Source of the DNA: Piscirickettsiaceae bacterium
Lineage (GTDB): Bacteria; Pseudomonadota; Gammaproteobacteria; Nitrosococcales; Methylophagaceae
Length of the DNA: 64,000 nt
Reading direction: 5' to 3'
Assembly (NCBI GenBank): GCA_024685975.1
Contig: JAIBDZ010000001.1
Span: 124,001-188,000 of the forward strand
Shown here piece after piece: positions 1 through 8,365 of the stretch (the stretch's first letter is position 1; each line of letters begins with the position of its first letter). The position numbers and the translations under genes were made by a program. The notes beneath the pieces are model-generated. The model was not told where the DNA came from. It was given only the letters and a program-made list of their open reading frames with translations, and searched no databases.

Positions 1-1678
1 TTTCGACAATTTCACCTTGATGCATCACGATGATTTGGTCAGCTTTTTCGATGGTGGATAAACGATGCGCAATAACCAATGTGGTACGTTGTTTCATTAA
101 GGTTTCTAATGCGGCTTGAATATGACGCTCAGCTTCGGTATCGAGTGACGCTGTTGCTTCATCTAAGACGAGAATAGGCGCATCGCTCAATAATGCCCTC
201 GCAATGGCGATACGTTGGCGTTGCCCGCCTGACAGTAAGACGCCATTTTGTCCGACTTGGGTTGATAAACCTTGGGGTAATTGTTCAATAAAGTCCCACG
301 CATGGGCGGCTTTGGCCGCTGCGATAATACGGTCATTGCTAATATGTTCAGCGTGGCCGTAGGCGATATTATTCGCTACCGTATCATTGAATAGCACCAC
401 TTGTTGATTGACTAAAGCAATATGTTGTCGAAGGTTGCTTAGTGTGAGTTCATTGATATTGATGCCATCTAGTAAAATTTCGCCCTGAGTCAATGGGTAG
501 AAACGTGATAACAAGCTAACAAGCGTCGTTTTACCACTACCTGAATGGCCTACAAAGGCGATAGTTTGACCAGGTTTGGCGTGAAATGACACGTCATTAA
601 TTACCGGCTTATCTGATTGCTGGTAATGAAAATGAATGTGGCGATATTCAATGTCACCACGGGCACGTTCAATCGTTTTGGTGCCATTATCTTGTTCTGG
701 TTCTTGATCTAGTAACGTAAAGACGCTTTGAGATGCAGCAATACCTGCTTGTAATTTAGCATTGACCTTTGTTAGCCGTTTCAATGGGGTGAGCACCATG
801 AACATGGCGGTGACGAATGAGATAAAACTACCAACAGTAATTTGATCTAACATGCTGGGTAATGTTGCTAAATAGATAACGCTGGATAAGCCCAATACAG
901 CAATTAATTGCAATAGGGGTTGAGTTGTCGCTTCTGTCGCTATCTTTTTCATCCGCTGACGGCGATTTTTTTGGTTTACGACTTCAAAGCGATGATTTTC
1001 ATATGTTTGGCTGCCAAAGGTTTTGACTTCGCGATGGCCATCGATAATTTCACTGCAAATATGCCCGACATCGCCCATTGAGTCTTGGATGTTTTTACTG
1101 ATTTTACGAAAGCGGGTACTGATCCGGTACACCAAGTAGCCGATAACCGGCACTGTGGTTAAAATAATAAGGGATAACATACCATTTAGGTAGATCATCC
1201 AAAGTAATAACCCGAGGATGGTCAGGCTGTCACGAATGACCGTTAAAATGGCATCTGTAGCGGCATTGGCGACTTGTTCGACATCATACAATAGCTTGGA
1301 CATTAATTGACCGGAAGTACTTTTATCATAAAAAGTAGCGGGCAAACTGACTAATTTTTCAAACATTTCTGTTCGTAGATTTTTGATAATATTCCGTGCT
1401 ATCCAACCTAAGCCATAAGCGGTAAAAAAGCTTGCGACACCACGAATAAGAAATAAACCGATGAGGGCAATGGGCAACCATTTGATGGTCTCTGGATCGC
1501 GTTCCACAAAGCTGCCATCTAATAAGGGTTTCATCATGGCCGCTAAGCCGGTTTCTGTAGCGGCAAAAATAGCCATAGCGATAATGGCACCAACAAAAAC
1601 GGCCCAATATGGTTTGACGTAGGTTAATAAGCGACGATATAACTCGCTGGCAGTCATTTCAACTTCAATAGGTGTCAT
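1..1678 (-). CDS. msbA: Lipid A export ABC transporter MsbA (3' end cut off)
   Basis: ATP-driven flippase moving lipid A-core across the inner membrane; half-transporter acting as a homodimer. About 559 residues are visible and the C-terminus lies beyond base 1; the family is usually about 580-600 residues, so only some 20-40 are missing. The N-terminal half (about 20-300) is the six-helix membrane domain. The nucleotide-binding half shows Walker A GHSGSGKTT near residue 378, LSGGQRQR near 480, Walker B ILVLDEATASLD near 506 and the H-loop IAHR near 537. The start ATG overlaps the exbD stop by one base (TAATG), which implies translational coupling. The exbB-exbD-msbA order is common in gammaproteobacteria, usually followed by lpxK, which cannot be seen here. 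The assignment is firm for the family; another lipid ABCB exporter is a remote alternative. Confidence 0.93.
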   Translation of the reverse strand, partial: MTPIEVEMTASELYRRLLTYVKPYWAVFVGAIIAMAIFAATETGLAAMMKPLLDGSFVERDPETIKWLPIALIGLFLIRGVASFFTAYGLGWIARNIIKNLRTEMFEKLVSLPATFYDKSTSGQLMSKLLYDVEQVANAATDAILTVIRDSLTILGLLLWMIYLNGMLSLIILTTVPVIGYLVYRISTRFRKISKNIQDSMGDVGHICSEIIDGHREVKTFGSQTYENHRFEVVNQKNRRQRMKKIATEATTQPLLQLIAVLGLSSVIYLATLPSMLDQITVGSFISFVTAMFMVLTPLKRLTKVNAKLQAGIAASQSVFTLLDQEPEQDNGTKTIERARGDIEYRHIHFHYQQSDKPVINDVSFHAKPGQTIAFVGHSGSGKTTLVSLLSRFYPLTQGEILLDGININELTLSNLRQHIALVNQQVVLFNDTVANNIAYGHAEHISNDRIIAAAKAAHAWDFIEQLPQGLSTQVGQNGVLLSGGQRQRIAIARALLSDAPILVLDEATASLDTEAERHIQAALETLMKQRTTLVIAHRLSTIEKADQIIVMHQGEIVE

Positions 1679-2097
1679 TATGGCTCTGTTTTTTGTCGTG
1701 TCGCTAGAGTGAGTCGGCTATAACCTAATTGTTGTGCGACGTCCATGGCGGTTACGATGTGTTGGTATTCTGCGCCAGCATCGGCACTGATAATAATATG
1801 TGGATCGGTATTGTCGCCGACTAAACTCTGCAAGGTGGTTTGAATATTATCTTTGCTTGCATCGATTAATGTTGTCTCGCCAATAGTGAACTGACCCTCG
1901 GCATTAATAATGATATCAATGGGTTCAATTTTTTCTGCCAAGGTTTGCCCTGTAGCTTCAGGCAAGTCAACTTTAAGTGAGCTTTCTCTGATAAAGCTTG
2001 TCGACACCATAAAAAATAATAGCAGTAGGAAAACAACGTCAATCATTGGAGTGAGATTAACATCGGGTTCTTCGGGCTTATTAGGTGATAATTTCAC
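1678..2097 (-). CDS. exbD: ExbD/TolR family proton-channel subunit
   Basis: Small inner-membrane protein that, with the ExbB-type protein just upstream, forms a proton-driven motor. The 139 residues fit the ExbD/TolR family: a short cytoplasmic N-terminus, one membrane helix (about 18-38) with the conserved Asp20 in the sequence PMIDVVFLLLLFF, and a periplasmic domain of about 100 residues. It follows exbB by two bases and overlaps msbA by one. This locus type, between comEC and msbA, is separate from the TonB-linked and Tol-Pal copies of the family. No TonB lies nearby, so the client of the motor is unknown. Family assignment is firm; the specific role is inferred only from position. Confidence 0.9.
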   Translation of the reverse strand: MKLSPNKPEEPDVNLTPMIDVVFLLLLFFMVSTSFIRESSLKVDLPEATGQTLAEKIEPIDIIINAEGQFTIGETTLIDASKDNIQTTLQSLVGDNTDPHIIISADAGAEYQHIVTAMDVAQQLGYSRLTLATRQKTEP

Positions 2098-2099
2098 GA

Positions 2100-2732
2100 C
2101 TAATGCTCTTTTTTGTCCAGTGGGAATTCACGCTCACCATGTAAAATTTCAATTAATTTCATGGCCTGCTCCTCCATGCCAACAACTAAGACATTAATTT
2201 TTCCACGAAAATAACGATAAAAAATCAAGCTTGGAATCGCGATCACAAGTCCTGTCGCTGTGGTGATGAGCGCTTCTGATATGCCACCTGCAAGTGTTTC
2301 AGGGTTGCCAACACCTTCGGTGGTGATAACGGCAAAGACTTTGATCATACCGATAACCGTACCTAACAAGCCTAATAACGGCGTGATAGCGGCAATAGTG
2401 CCTAATGTATTGAGGTTCTTTTCAAGAGATAAGGTGACGTGACGACCAACGTCTTCAATCATCTCTTTAGTAATGTCTCTTGGCGCATTACGGCTTCCAA
2501 GTCCTGCGGCTAATATTTGACCTAAGGGTGAGTTTTCTTGCAGTGCTCGGATACGGCTTTCATCAACTTGTTGATATTGAAGCCATTGCCATATCTGGTT
2601 GATGAGATCGGGCGGAGAAATATGTTTGGCTTGAAGACTCCAAAATCGTTCAGCGATGATGCCAATGGCAATAATTGAGCAAATAAGTAGTGGCAGCATT
2701 AACCAACCGCCGGCTGTAAATAGCGCTAACAT
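2100..2732 (-). CDS. exbB: MotA/TolQ/ExbB family proton-channel protein
   Basis: Inner-membrane channel subunit partnering the ExbD-like protein encoded two bases downstream. The 210 residues have the ExbB layout: an N-terminal membrane helix (about 8-28), a cytoplasmic segment, and two further helices (about 108-132 and 150-172). The second helix region carries the family-typical TPLLGLLGTVIGMI. It lies 55 bases downstream of comEC on the same strand and is probably co-transcribed with exbD and msbA. Such comEC-linked ExbBD pairs are conserved in pseudomonads and relatives, but I know of no settled function; a role in envelope energetics is inference. Confidence 0.9.
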   Translation of the reverse strand: MLALFTAGGWLMLPLLICSIIAIGIIAERFWSLQAKHISPPDLINQIWQWLQYQQVDESRIRALQENSPLGQILAAGLGSRNAPRDITKEMIEDVGRHVTLSLEKNLNTLGTIAAITPLLGLLGTVIGMIKVFAVITTEGVGNPETLAGGISEALITTATGLVIAIPSLIFYRYFRGKINVLVVGMEEQAMKLIEILHGEREFPLDKKEH

Positions 2733-2787
2733 CGTGTTGTGCTCTCAATCAGTGAGTAAACAGAGTACATAATACGTGAAAACCTCA

Positions 2788-5055
2788 TTATTCTGTAAGG
2801 ATTGTTGTCCAAATTTTTCGCTTATCTTGTCGCTGGCGGGTGATTTCTATGTTTTCATCGGATGTAGAAAGTAGCGTGAGTGCGCCATGGTGCGCGGTTG
2901 AGTATTGTTTTGCCCCTATTGCTTGATAACGATTTATAACGGATTGAGCGGGAAAATGATAACGGTTTAGATAACTAGCAGGGAATAAGACAATCTCAGG
3001 CCTGACTGCTTGGATAAACTCTTCTGTGGATGATGTTTTACTACCATGATGGGGTGCGATGAGAATATCTGAATGTAGGTTTTGTCCATAGTGTTGAATG
3101 AGCCGTTGTTCTGTTTCACGTTCGATATCACCAGTTAATAAGATGCTGTGATGTTGACCGGTGACTTTCAATACACAGGATAAATTATTATCGTTACCTT
3201 TTAGTCCTAGAGGCGGATTGAGTAATTCAAATTTTACGTTATCCCATACCCAATATTGCCCTGCAATACATAATTGGCTGCCCGGTAAGCTTTCAGGTTG
3301 GCTTGTCAGCAGTTGGTTTACGGTCGTGCCATTTAGTAATGCCTCTGCACCACCACGATGATCATTGTCGCTATGACTAATAATGAGTGTGTCAATATGA
3401 TCAGCACCTTGCTTTTTGATGTATGGCAGTACGATAGCTTCTCCTGCATTGAATTGATGGTTAAATTTAGCGCCAGCATCAAATACTAAGCGATGATGTT
3501 GGGTTTCGATGACAGCTGATAGTCCTTGGCCTACATCTAATAACGTTAACTTAACATTGCCATCAGCAATTTTTGTATGAGAAGAGGCGATAAATAACGG
3601 GGCTAATCCGAGATACGCCAAGCCTTTCATGGGCAGTTTGTGCGGTAATAATATGATGAAAGTAATGATGCCGATTAAGATTAAAGCCTCGAATGAATGA
3701 CTGTTGTTTTGCCATTGTGCTAAGGGCAAAGCGCTTAATTGCGTCAAGGCGAATAATAAGTACGCGATGAGTTCATGGGCAAGCTCAAATAAGAAGGTGG
3801 CGATACTGGGTACAAGCCATAAACAGGCTGTGGCGAGGAATAATAAAGGAATGATAATCAGACTGACAAAAGGCACAGCAAAGAAGTTTGCGATAGGTGC
3901 GATGAGTGAAAATTGGCCAAAAAAGAGTAATAATATGGGTGTCAGTCCTAGCGTTATCATCAAATGTAATGTGATCCATTGCCATCGTGGCGTTGGATAA
4001 CGGTACTGTGAGACGAATAAAATGATAGCAACAGCAAAAAAGGACAAATAAAATCCGGGGCTTAATACCGCGATAGGATCAATAACAAGCACTAAAATTG
4101 CGGCTAAAGCCAATCGATGGCTATGCGGGGTGGGTTTTGTGCTGAATTGGGATAACATCAATACAACGACCATGACTAAGGCACGTTGAGTTGGTACCGA
4201 AAAACCAGCTAATGCGGCATATGTCGTTGCTGTGATAATGCTTGCTAAAGCCCCCATGTATTGAGCGGGGAAAAGAGATAAATTAGCGGCGCGTATTGAC
4301 CATAACCACCTAAAAAGAAAAAAGCCGATAGCCGCCGCAATACCAATATGGAGTCCTGAGATGGCTAATAAGTGGTTGGTTCCCGTCGCGGTTAACGTTG
4401 CCCATTGGGCATCGGGGATATTGTGTTTTATACCTGTTAAGAGTGCTTGAATTAATCCTAAGTAAGGATATGACGGCAAGTGCTGAGCTATGGCATCGGC
4501 TATCTGTTGACGCGTCGTGTTGATGATATCTGCGTGTTCGGAGGACAGTAGCTGCTGATTGTTTGTATTTCTGACATACCCCGTTGCGCCAATATGCTGT
4601 TGGAATAACCACTTTTCATAATCAAAGCCTGCTGGGTTAGCCATGCCATAAGGCGGTTTTAATTTGACAGTAAGTTGCCACTGTTGGCCACTGTGTAAGT
4701 CCTTAGGGTATGGCTGATACCACGTGAGTCGAATTTTGCGAGGTAAATTCGGATCGGCGGGTGAAAATATGAAGCGAACAGAGCGAGATTGGTAATCTGG
4801 TATAGTAATAATACGACCTTGGAGCGTAAGCGGTTTAGCGATATAGTCGGATTGCAACCTATCATCGAGAGAGTGTTGGCTGTGTGACAGCGTTAAGGTG
4901 AAGGCGAACAAAGCAATGGCTAGCCATCGTGTGAGACGAAAGAGAATCAGCAAGGCAGCTAAAAGCAGAAGCCAACGAGGGTCGACAGTCGGAAGTATGT
5001 CGAATTGAAATAATAATAAACAGCCTACCGTGTAGGCGATAGCGGTTTTAATCAT
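2788..5055 (-). CDS. comEC: DNA internalisation competence protein ComEC/Rec2
   Basis: Inner-membrane channel thought to pass single-stranded DNA into the cytoplasm during natural transformation. The 755 residues match the family length. In order there is an N-terminal membrane and DUF4131-type region (1-190), the multi-helix competence domain (about 200-470), and a C-terminal metallo-beta-lactamase-like domain (about 510-755). The last carries LLDVGQGLS, the metal-binding run HSDNDHRGG and APHHGSKTSS, so the putative nuclease site is intact. It diverges from the DUF2062 gene with a 42-base gap. No other competence genes are in the window, so whether the cell is transformable is not shown. 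Confidence 0.93.
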   Translation of the reverse strand: MIKTAIAYTVGCLLLFQFDILPTVDPRWLLLLAALLILFRLTRWLAIALFAFTLTLSHSQHSLDDRLQSDYIAKPLTLQGRIITIPDYQSRSVRFIFSPADPNLPRKIRLTWYQPYPKDLHSGQQWQLTVKLKPPYGMANPAGFDYEKWLFQQHIGATGYVRNTNNQQLLSSEHADIINTTRQQIADAIAQHLPSYPYLGLIQALLTGIKHNIPDAQWATLTATGTNHLLAISGLHIGIAAAIGFFLFRWLWSIRAANLSLFPAQYMGALASIITATTYAALAGFSVPTQRALVMVVVLMLSQFSTKPTPHSHRLALAAILVLVIDPIAVLSPGFYLSFFAVAIILFVSQYRYPTPRWQWITLHLMITLGLTPILLLFFGQFSLIAPIANFFAVPFVSLIIIPLLFLATACLWLVPSIATFLFELAHELIAYLLFALTQLSALPLAQWQNNSHSFEALILIGIITFIILLPHKLPMKGLAYLGLAPLFIASSHTKIADGNVKLTLLDVGQGLSAVIETQHHRLVFDAGAKFNHQFNAGEAIVLPYIKKQGADHIDTLIISHSDNDHRGGAEALLNGTTVNQLLTSQPESLPGSQLCIAGQYWVWDNVKFELLNPPLGLKGNDNNLSCVLKVTGQHHSILLTGDIERETEQRLIQHYGQNLHSDILIAPHHGSKTSSTEEFIQAVRPEIVLFPASYLNRYHFPAQSVINRYQAIGAKQYSTAHHGALTLLSTSDENIEITRQRQDKRKIWTTILTE

Positions 5056-5062
5056 ATATCCC

Positions 5063-5068
5063 TATAAT
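5063..5068 (+). promoter_or_regulatory. Possible -10 box for the DUF2062 gene
   Basis: A perfect TATAAT lies 30 bases before the start codon of the DUF2062 gene in the comEC/DUF2062 divergent gap. No convincing -35 box is found at 16-18 bases upstream, so this is a weak call resting on the -10 hexamer and its position. Confidence 0.3.
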
Positions 5069-5097
5069 GACGCCGATTTGACAGAAAAAGAGACTCC

Positions 5098-5613
5098 ATG
5101 CCTCGTCGATATTTAAAACATATCATGCCTGATCATCGCACGATGCGCGAACATCCGCATTTGCGTCGGTTCGGACAGCGTTTGGCCGAACCGAAATTAT
5201 GGCATTTGAACCGACGTTCAGTGGCATTTGGTTTGGCTTTAGGTGTGTTTGTTGCTTTTATGCCTATCTTGGGTCAGATGCTTGTCGCGGCTGCATTGGC
5301 TATTTTATTTAGGGTCAATTTGCCGATCTCTGTGATGGCCGTATGGTTGACGAACCCGTTGACTATCGCGCCGATTTATTATCTTTGTTACCAAGTGGGA
5401 GCGGCGTTATTGGCATTGCCGATTTCCGATCATGCTTTCATCATGTCTTGGGAATGGTTTAAAACAGAGTTCTTGGCTATTTGGCAGCCGTTATTATTAG
5501 GCTGTTTTGTGTTGGGTATTATCAGCGCGATTATTTCTGTGTTATTGGTGCGGTTATTTTGGCGAGTGATTGTGATTCGAACTTGGCTTAAACGCCGCGG
5601 CAATAAAAACTAA
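5098..5613 (+). CDS. DUF2062 small integral membrane protein
   Basis: Conserved inner-membrane protein of unknown function. The 171 residues start MPRRYLKHIMPDH, typical of gammaproteobacterial members. They contain the family pattern LWHLNRRSVAFGLALGVFVAFMP followed by hydrophobic segments (about 40-62, 66-82, 98-118 and 135-160) and the conserved WLTNPLT. It lies between comEC and lolD, as in pseudomonads, but on the opposite strand from both. Its stop codon overlaps that of lolD by three bases, so the two converge without an intervening terminator. The envelope neighbourhood suggests an envelope role; nothing in the sequence defines it. Confidence 0.85.
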   Translation: MPRRYLKHIMPDHRTMREHPHLRRFGQRLAEPKLWHLNRRSVAFGLALGVFVAFMPILGQMLVAAALAILFRVNLPISVMAVWLTNPLTIAPIYYLCYQVGAALLALPISDHAFIMSWEWFKTEFLAIWQPLLLGCFVLGIISAIISVLLVRLFWRVIVIRTWLKRRGNKN

Positions 5614-6287
5614 GATAAAAGTTGCCCTTGCTGAATAGTCAGGCGGGTGTTGAGCTGGGTTGATAACGCCGTGTCATGCGTGACGATCAATAATGCCGTG
5701 CCTAAATCCTGATTCAGTTCTAACATCAGATCAAAGACAGATTGTGCTGTGCGTTGATCAAGATTCCCTGTTGGTTCATCGGCTAGTAAAGCCGCAGGCT
5801 CTGTAATTAAAGCTCTTGCTAATGCCGCACGCTGGCGTTCACCACCAGACAACTCGCTGGGTTTGTGTTGCAGGCGATGCGCTAACCCGACTCGTTCCAA
5901 TAAGTCATTGGCTTGTTGCTTGGCTTGTTTAGGTGATGCGCCGCCGATGACAAGCGGAATCGCCACATTATCAGTGGCACTGAACTCCGGTAATAAATGA
6001 TGAAACTGGTAAACAAAACCTAAACTTTGATTACGTAATTGGCTGAGGGCTTTGACAGAGAGTTGCTTGATATTATTGCCTTGAATGAAAATATCACCAC
6101 TACTGGCTTCATCTAAAGCACCCAATAAATGTAATAAAGTACTTTTTCCTGAGCCAGAGCTACCTACTATCGCAATGCTATCGCCTTTGTTGACGGTCAG
6201 GTTGATGTCGGTTAATACATCAGTTTTTAAGCCACCATCGATGAACTGTTTGCTGACGTGCTGGCAAGCTAATACTGGACTAGTCAT
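5610..6287 (-). CDS. lolD: Lipoprotein-releasing system ATPase LolD
   Basis: ATPase that powers release of outer-membrane lipoproteins from the inner membrane to the carrier LolA. I place the start at the ATG at 6287, giving 225 residues (MTSPVLACQ...). A longer upstream reading would run far into lolC and has no LolD homology. Walker A GSSGSGKS is at 42-49, followed by LSGGERQRAALARAL and Walker B LLADEPTGNLD. The start overlaps the lolC stop by eight bases (ATGACTAG), indicating coupled translation. No lolE follows; the next gene converges from the other strand. Confidence 0.95.
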   Translation of the reverse strand: MTSPVLACQHVSKQFIDGGLKTDVLTDINLTVNKGDSIAIVGSSGSGKSTLLHLLGALDEASSGDIFIQGNNIKQLSVKALSQLRNQSLGFVYQFHHLLPEFSATDNVAIPLVIGGASPKQAKQQANDLLERVGLAHRLQHKPSELSGGERQRAALARALITEPAALLADEPTGNLDQRTAQSVFDLMLELNQDLGTALLIVTHDTALSTQLNTRLTIQQGQLLS

Positions 6288-7527
6288 AACGTAATGCCTC
6301 CGCAGGTCTTGTTTGCGCCGCTCGCCATGAAGGATAAATAGTGGACAGTAGTGATAACACAAATGCGGTAATACCGATGACAGTGACATCACCCCAATGC
6401 AAGTCAGATGGCAAGTTACTGATGTAATAGACGTCAGCGGGTAGGAATTGATAACCAATGAGGTTTTCTAGGCCTGCAATAATATTTTCGACATTTAACG
6501 CTAAGGCTACGCCACCTATAATGCCCATCAAGGTACCAAATACACCAATGAGCACGCCTTGAACCATGAAAATAATCATGATGTCGCCGGGTGTCATCCC
6601 AAGGGTCCGTAAAATGGCGATGTCGGTTTGTTTATCAGTGACCATCATGATCAATGTTGAGACAATATTAAAGGCTGCAACAGCAACAATTAATAATAAA
6701 ATAACAAACATGACCGTTTTTTCTGTTTTTAAAGCACGAAAGAAATTAGCATGTTGCAGAGTCCAATCAACAGCACGATAGTTGGCGGAGAGATCTTTCA
6801 TTATGTCGCGGGTGATCAGCGGTGCTTGGAAGACATCGTCTAGCTGCAGCCTTAACCCCGTCACTTGGTTGGGAATACGAAATAGTTTTGCCGCATCGTC
6901 GATATTCATAATGGCAAGCGCACTGTCGTATTCATACATGCCTATTTGGAAAATACCGGTGACAGTCAGGCGTTTCAGTCTTGGAATGACACCTGCTGGT
7001 GTTGGGCTGACATGAGGTGTGATTAAGGTGATTTTATCGCCAGCTCTCACGCCCATGGCTCTTGCCAAATCAATCCCGAGAATAATGCCAAAACTACCGG
7101 GCTGTAATTGATCAAATTGACCCTGCACAATTTTCTCGTGAATGGTCGAGACTTGAGGTTCGAGTGCAGGATTCACCCCTCGGATGAGCGTGCCACGGAC
7201 TCGATTTCCTTGGCTCAGCATGGCTTGTCCTTCGACAAAAGGCGCTGAACTTAGGACGCGAGGATGGTGTTGAATTTGTTGTTGTAAGCTTGACCAATCA
7301 GATAAAGCCCCACTTTGTTCGGTAATGAAAGCATGAGATGTCATGCCTAAAATACGATCTCTTAATTCCTTCTCAAAGCCATTCATGACAGATAAGACTG
7401 TAATTAAGGCGGCCACGCCTAAGGCGACGCCTAACATTGAGATCAATGAAATAAACGAAATAAAGTGGTTACGGCGTTTTGCGCGTGTATAACGCAGGCC
7501 GATATAGACGCTGAGTGGTTTAAACAT
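6280..7527 (-). CDS. lolC: Lipoprotein-releasing system permease (LolC/LolE or LolF type)
   Basis: Inner-membrane permease that extracts lipoproteins and hands them to LolA. The 415 residues show the LolC/E layout: an N-terminal cytoplasmic anchor YIGLRYTRAKRRNHFISFIS, a first membrane helix (about 24-48), a large periplasmic domain (about 50-270) and three C-terminal helices (about 275-300, 320-350, 380-402) ending in the FtsX-type PSWRAAQTRPAEALRYD. It is the only permease in the locus. Systems with a single permease gene (LolDF) are thought to use a homodimer, and this gene may be of that type. A perfect palindrome covers its ribosome-binding site. Confidence 0.9.
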   Translation of the reverse strand: MFKPLSVYIGLRYTRAKRRNHFISFISLISMLGVALGVAALITVLSVMNGFEKELRDRILGMTSHAFITEQSGALSDWSSLQQQIQHHPRVLSSAPFVEGQAMLSQGNRVRGTLIRGVNPALEPQVSTIHEKIVQGQFDQLQPGSFGIILGIDLARAMGVRAGDKITLITPHVSPTPAGVIPRLKRLTVTGIFQIGMYEYDSALAIMNIDDAAKLFRIPNQVTGLRLQLDDVFQAPLITRDIMKDLSANYRAVDWTLQHANFFRALKTEKTVMFVILLLIVAVAAFNIVSTLIMMVTDKQTDIAILRTLGMTPGDIMIIFMVQGVLIGVFGTLMGIIGGVALALNVENIIAGLENLIGYQFLPADVYYISNLPSDLHWGDVTVIGITAFVLSLLSTIYPSWRAAQTRPAEALRYD

Positions 7528-7535
7528 AGGGTATT

Positions 7536-7557
7536 TCCCCTCTGCATGCAGAGGGGA
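7536..7557 (-). promoter_or_regulatory. Perfect palindrome over the lolC ribosome-binding site
   Basis: A 22-base perfect palindrome (arms TCCCCTCTGCA/TGCAGAGGGGA) fills the rpiA-lolC gap. In the lolC message the 3' arm contains the purine-rich GAGGGGA that lies 9 bases before the ATG, so a hairpin would hide the ribosome-binding site. No U-tract follows, which argues against a plain terminator. A dimeric-repressor site is the alternative reading. Confidence 0.55.
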
Positions 7558-7569
7558 TGACCTCGTTAA

Positions 7570-8232
7570 TTATTTTGCGTGAACGACTTGAGTGCCGTTT
7601 TCGCTGCCAAGTAATAATACGTCAGCAGGGCGCATGGCGAAGAGGCCGTTAGTGACGACACCGACAATATTGTTAAGTGCTTTCTCTAATGCAATAGGTT
7701 CCATAATGGTTAGGCCATGGACATCTAAAATGACATTGCTGTTGTCCGTGATAAAACCTTCACGGTAAACAGGTTGGCCGCCGAGTTTGACGATTTCACG
7801 GGCAACATAACTGCGAGACATTGGAACGACTTCAACGGGGAGTGGGAATTGCCCCAAAACATCGACCAATTTACTGTCATCGGCAATACAAACAAAGGTT
7901 TCGCTGGCTGCAGCAATGATTTTTTCACGGGTTAATGCGCCGCCGCCGCCTTTAACGAGTTGTAAATAATGGTTAGACTCATCCGCACCATCTACATAGC
8001 TTGCGACAGTACCTACTTCGTTAAGATCATAGACTTCAATACCATGCGCTTCTAGGCGTCGGGTTGAAACAATTGAGCTGGATACGGCGCCTTCGATCTT
8101 TCCTTTGATGGTGGCAAGTGCATCGATGAAATGATTGACCGTCGAGCCGGTTCCTACACCAATAATGCCGCCTGTAGTAATGTGATCTAGGGCTGCGTAG
8201 GCGGCTTGTTTCTTAAGTTCATCTGCTGTCAT
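7570..8232 (-). CDS. rpiA: Ribose-5-phosphate isomerase A
   Basis: Interconverts ribose 5-phosphate and ribulose 5-phosphate in the non-oxidative pentose phosphate pathway (also used in the ribulose monophosphate cycle of methylotrophs). The 220 residues match the usual 219-220. Family motifs are the phosphate loop [12 protein letters not shown], the DGADE motif with catalytic Asp/Glu, [13 protein letters not shown] with the catalytic Glu/Lys region, and ADDSKLV. It is transcribed divergently from ilvA, and lolC follows it after the palindrome. The ATG at 8232 has the purine-rich AGAAGGAAA upstream. Confidence 0.96.
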   Translation of the reverse strand: MTADELKKQAAYAALDHITTGGIIGVGTGSTVNHFIDALATIKGKIEGAVSSSIVSTRRLEAHGIEVYDLNEVGTVASYVDGADESNHYLQLVKGGGGALTREKIIAAASETFVCIADDSKLVDVLGQFPLPVEVVPMSRSYVAREIVKLGGQPVYREGFITDNSNVILDVHGLTIMEPIALEKALNNIVGVVTNGLFAMRPADVLLLGSENGTQVVHAK

Positions 8233-8280
8233 GCTTGTTTCCTTCTCATTCTAGTGATTTTTAGTCGATTTATTGCGGCA

Positions 8281-8286
8281 ATTATA
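8281..8286 (-). promoter_or_regulatory. Possible -10 box for rpiA
   Basis: On the minus strand a TATAAT hexamer lies 49 bases before the rpiA start, within the rpiA/ilvA divergent gap. The hexamer 17 bases further upstream is a poor -35 match, so the call is tentative. Confidence 0.33.
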
Positions 8287-8365
8287 GAGATAAATAGCTG
8301 GTAATGGTAACGTAAGTAAGGGTCATTTGACCATTTCACTGATTGGATTAAAAAAATACTTTGTC

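Noticed and set aside
1910-2197. Open frame antisense to exbD/exbB
   Set aside because: It lies wholly opposite two well-supported genes, has no homology I recognise, and reflects codon bias of the true strand.
8321-8332. GGTCATTTGACC before ilvA as the same operator as at zwf/glgA
   Set aside because: The half-sites are two bases further apart than in GGTCATGACC, so the same dimer would not fit well; a 5-base arm match can occur by chance.
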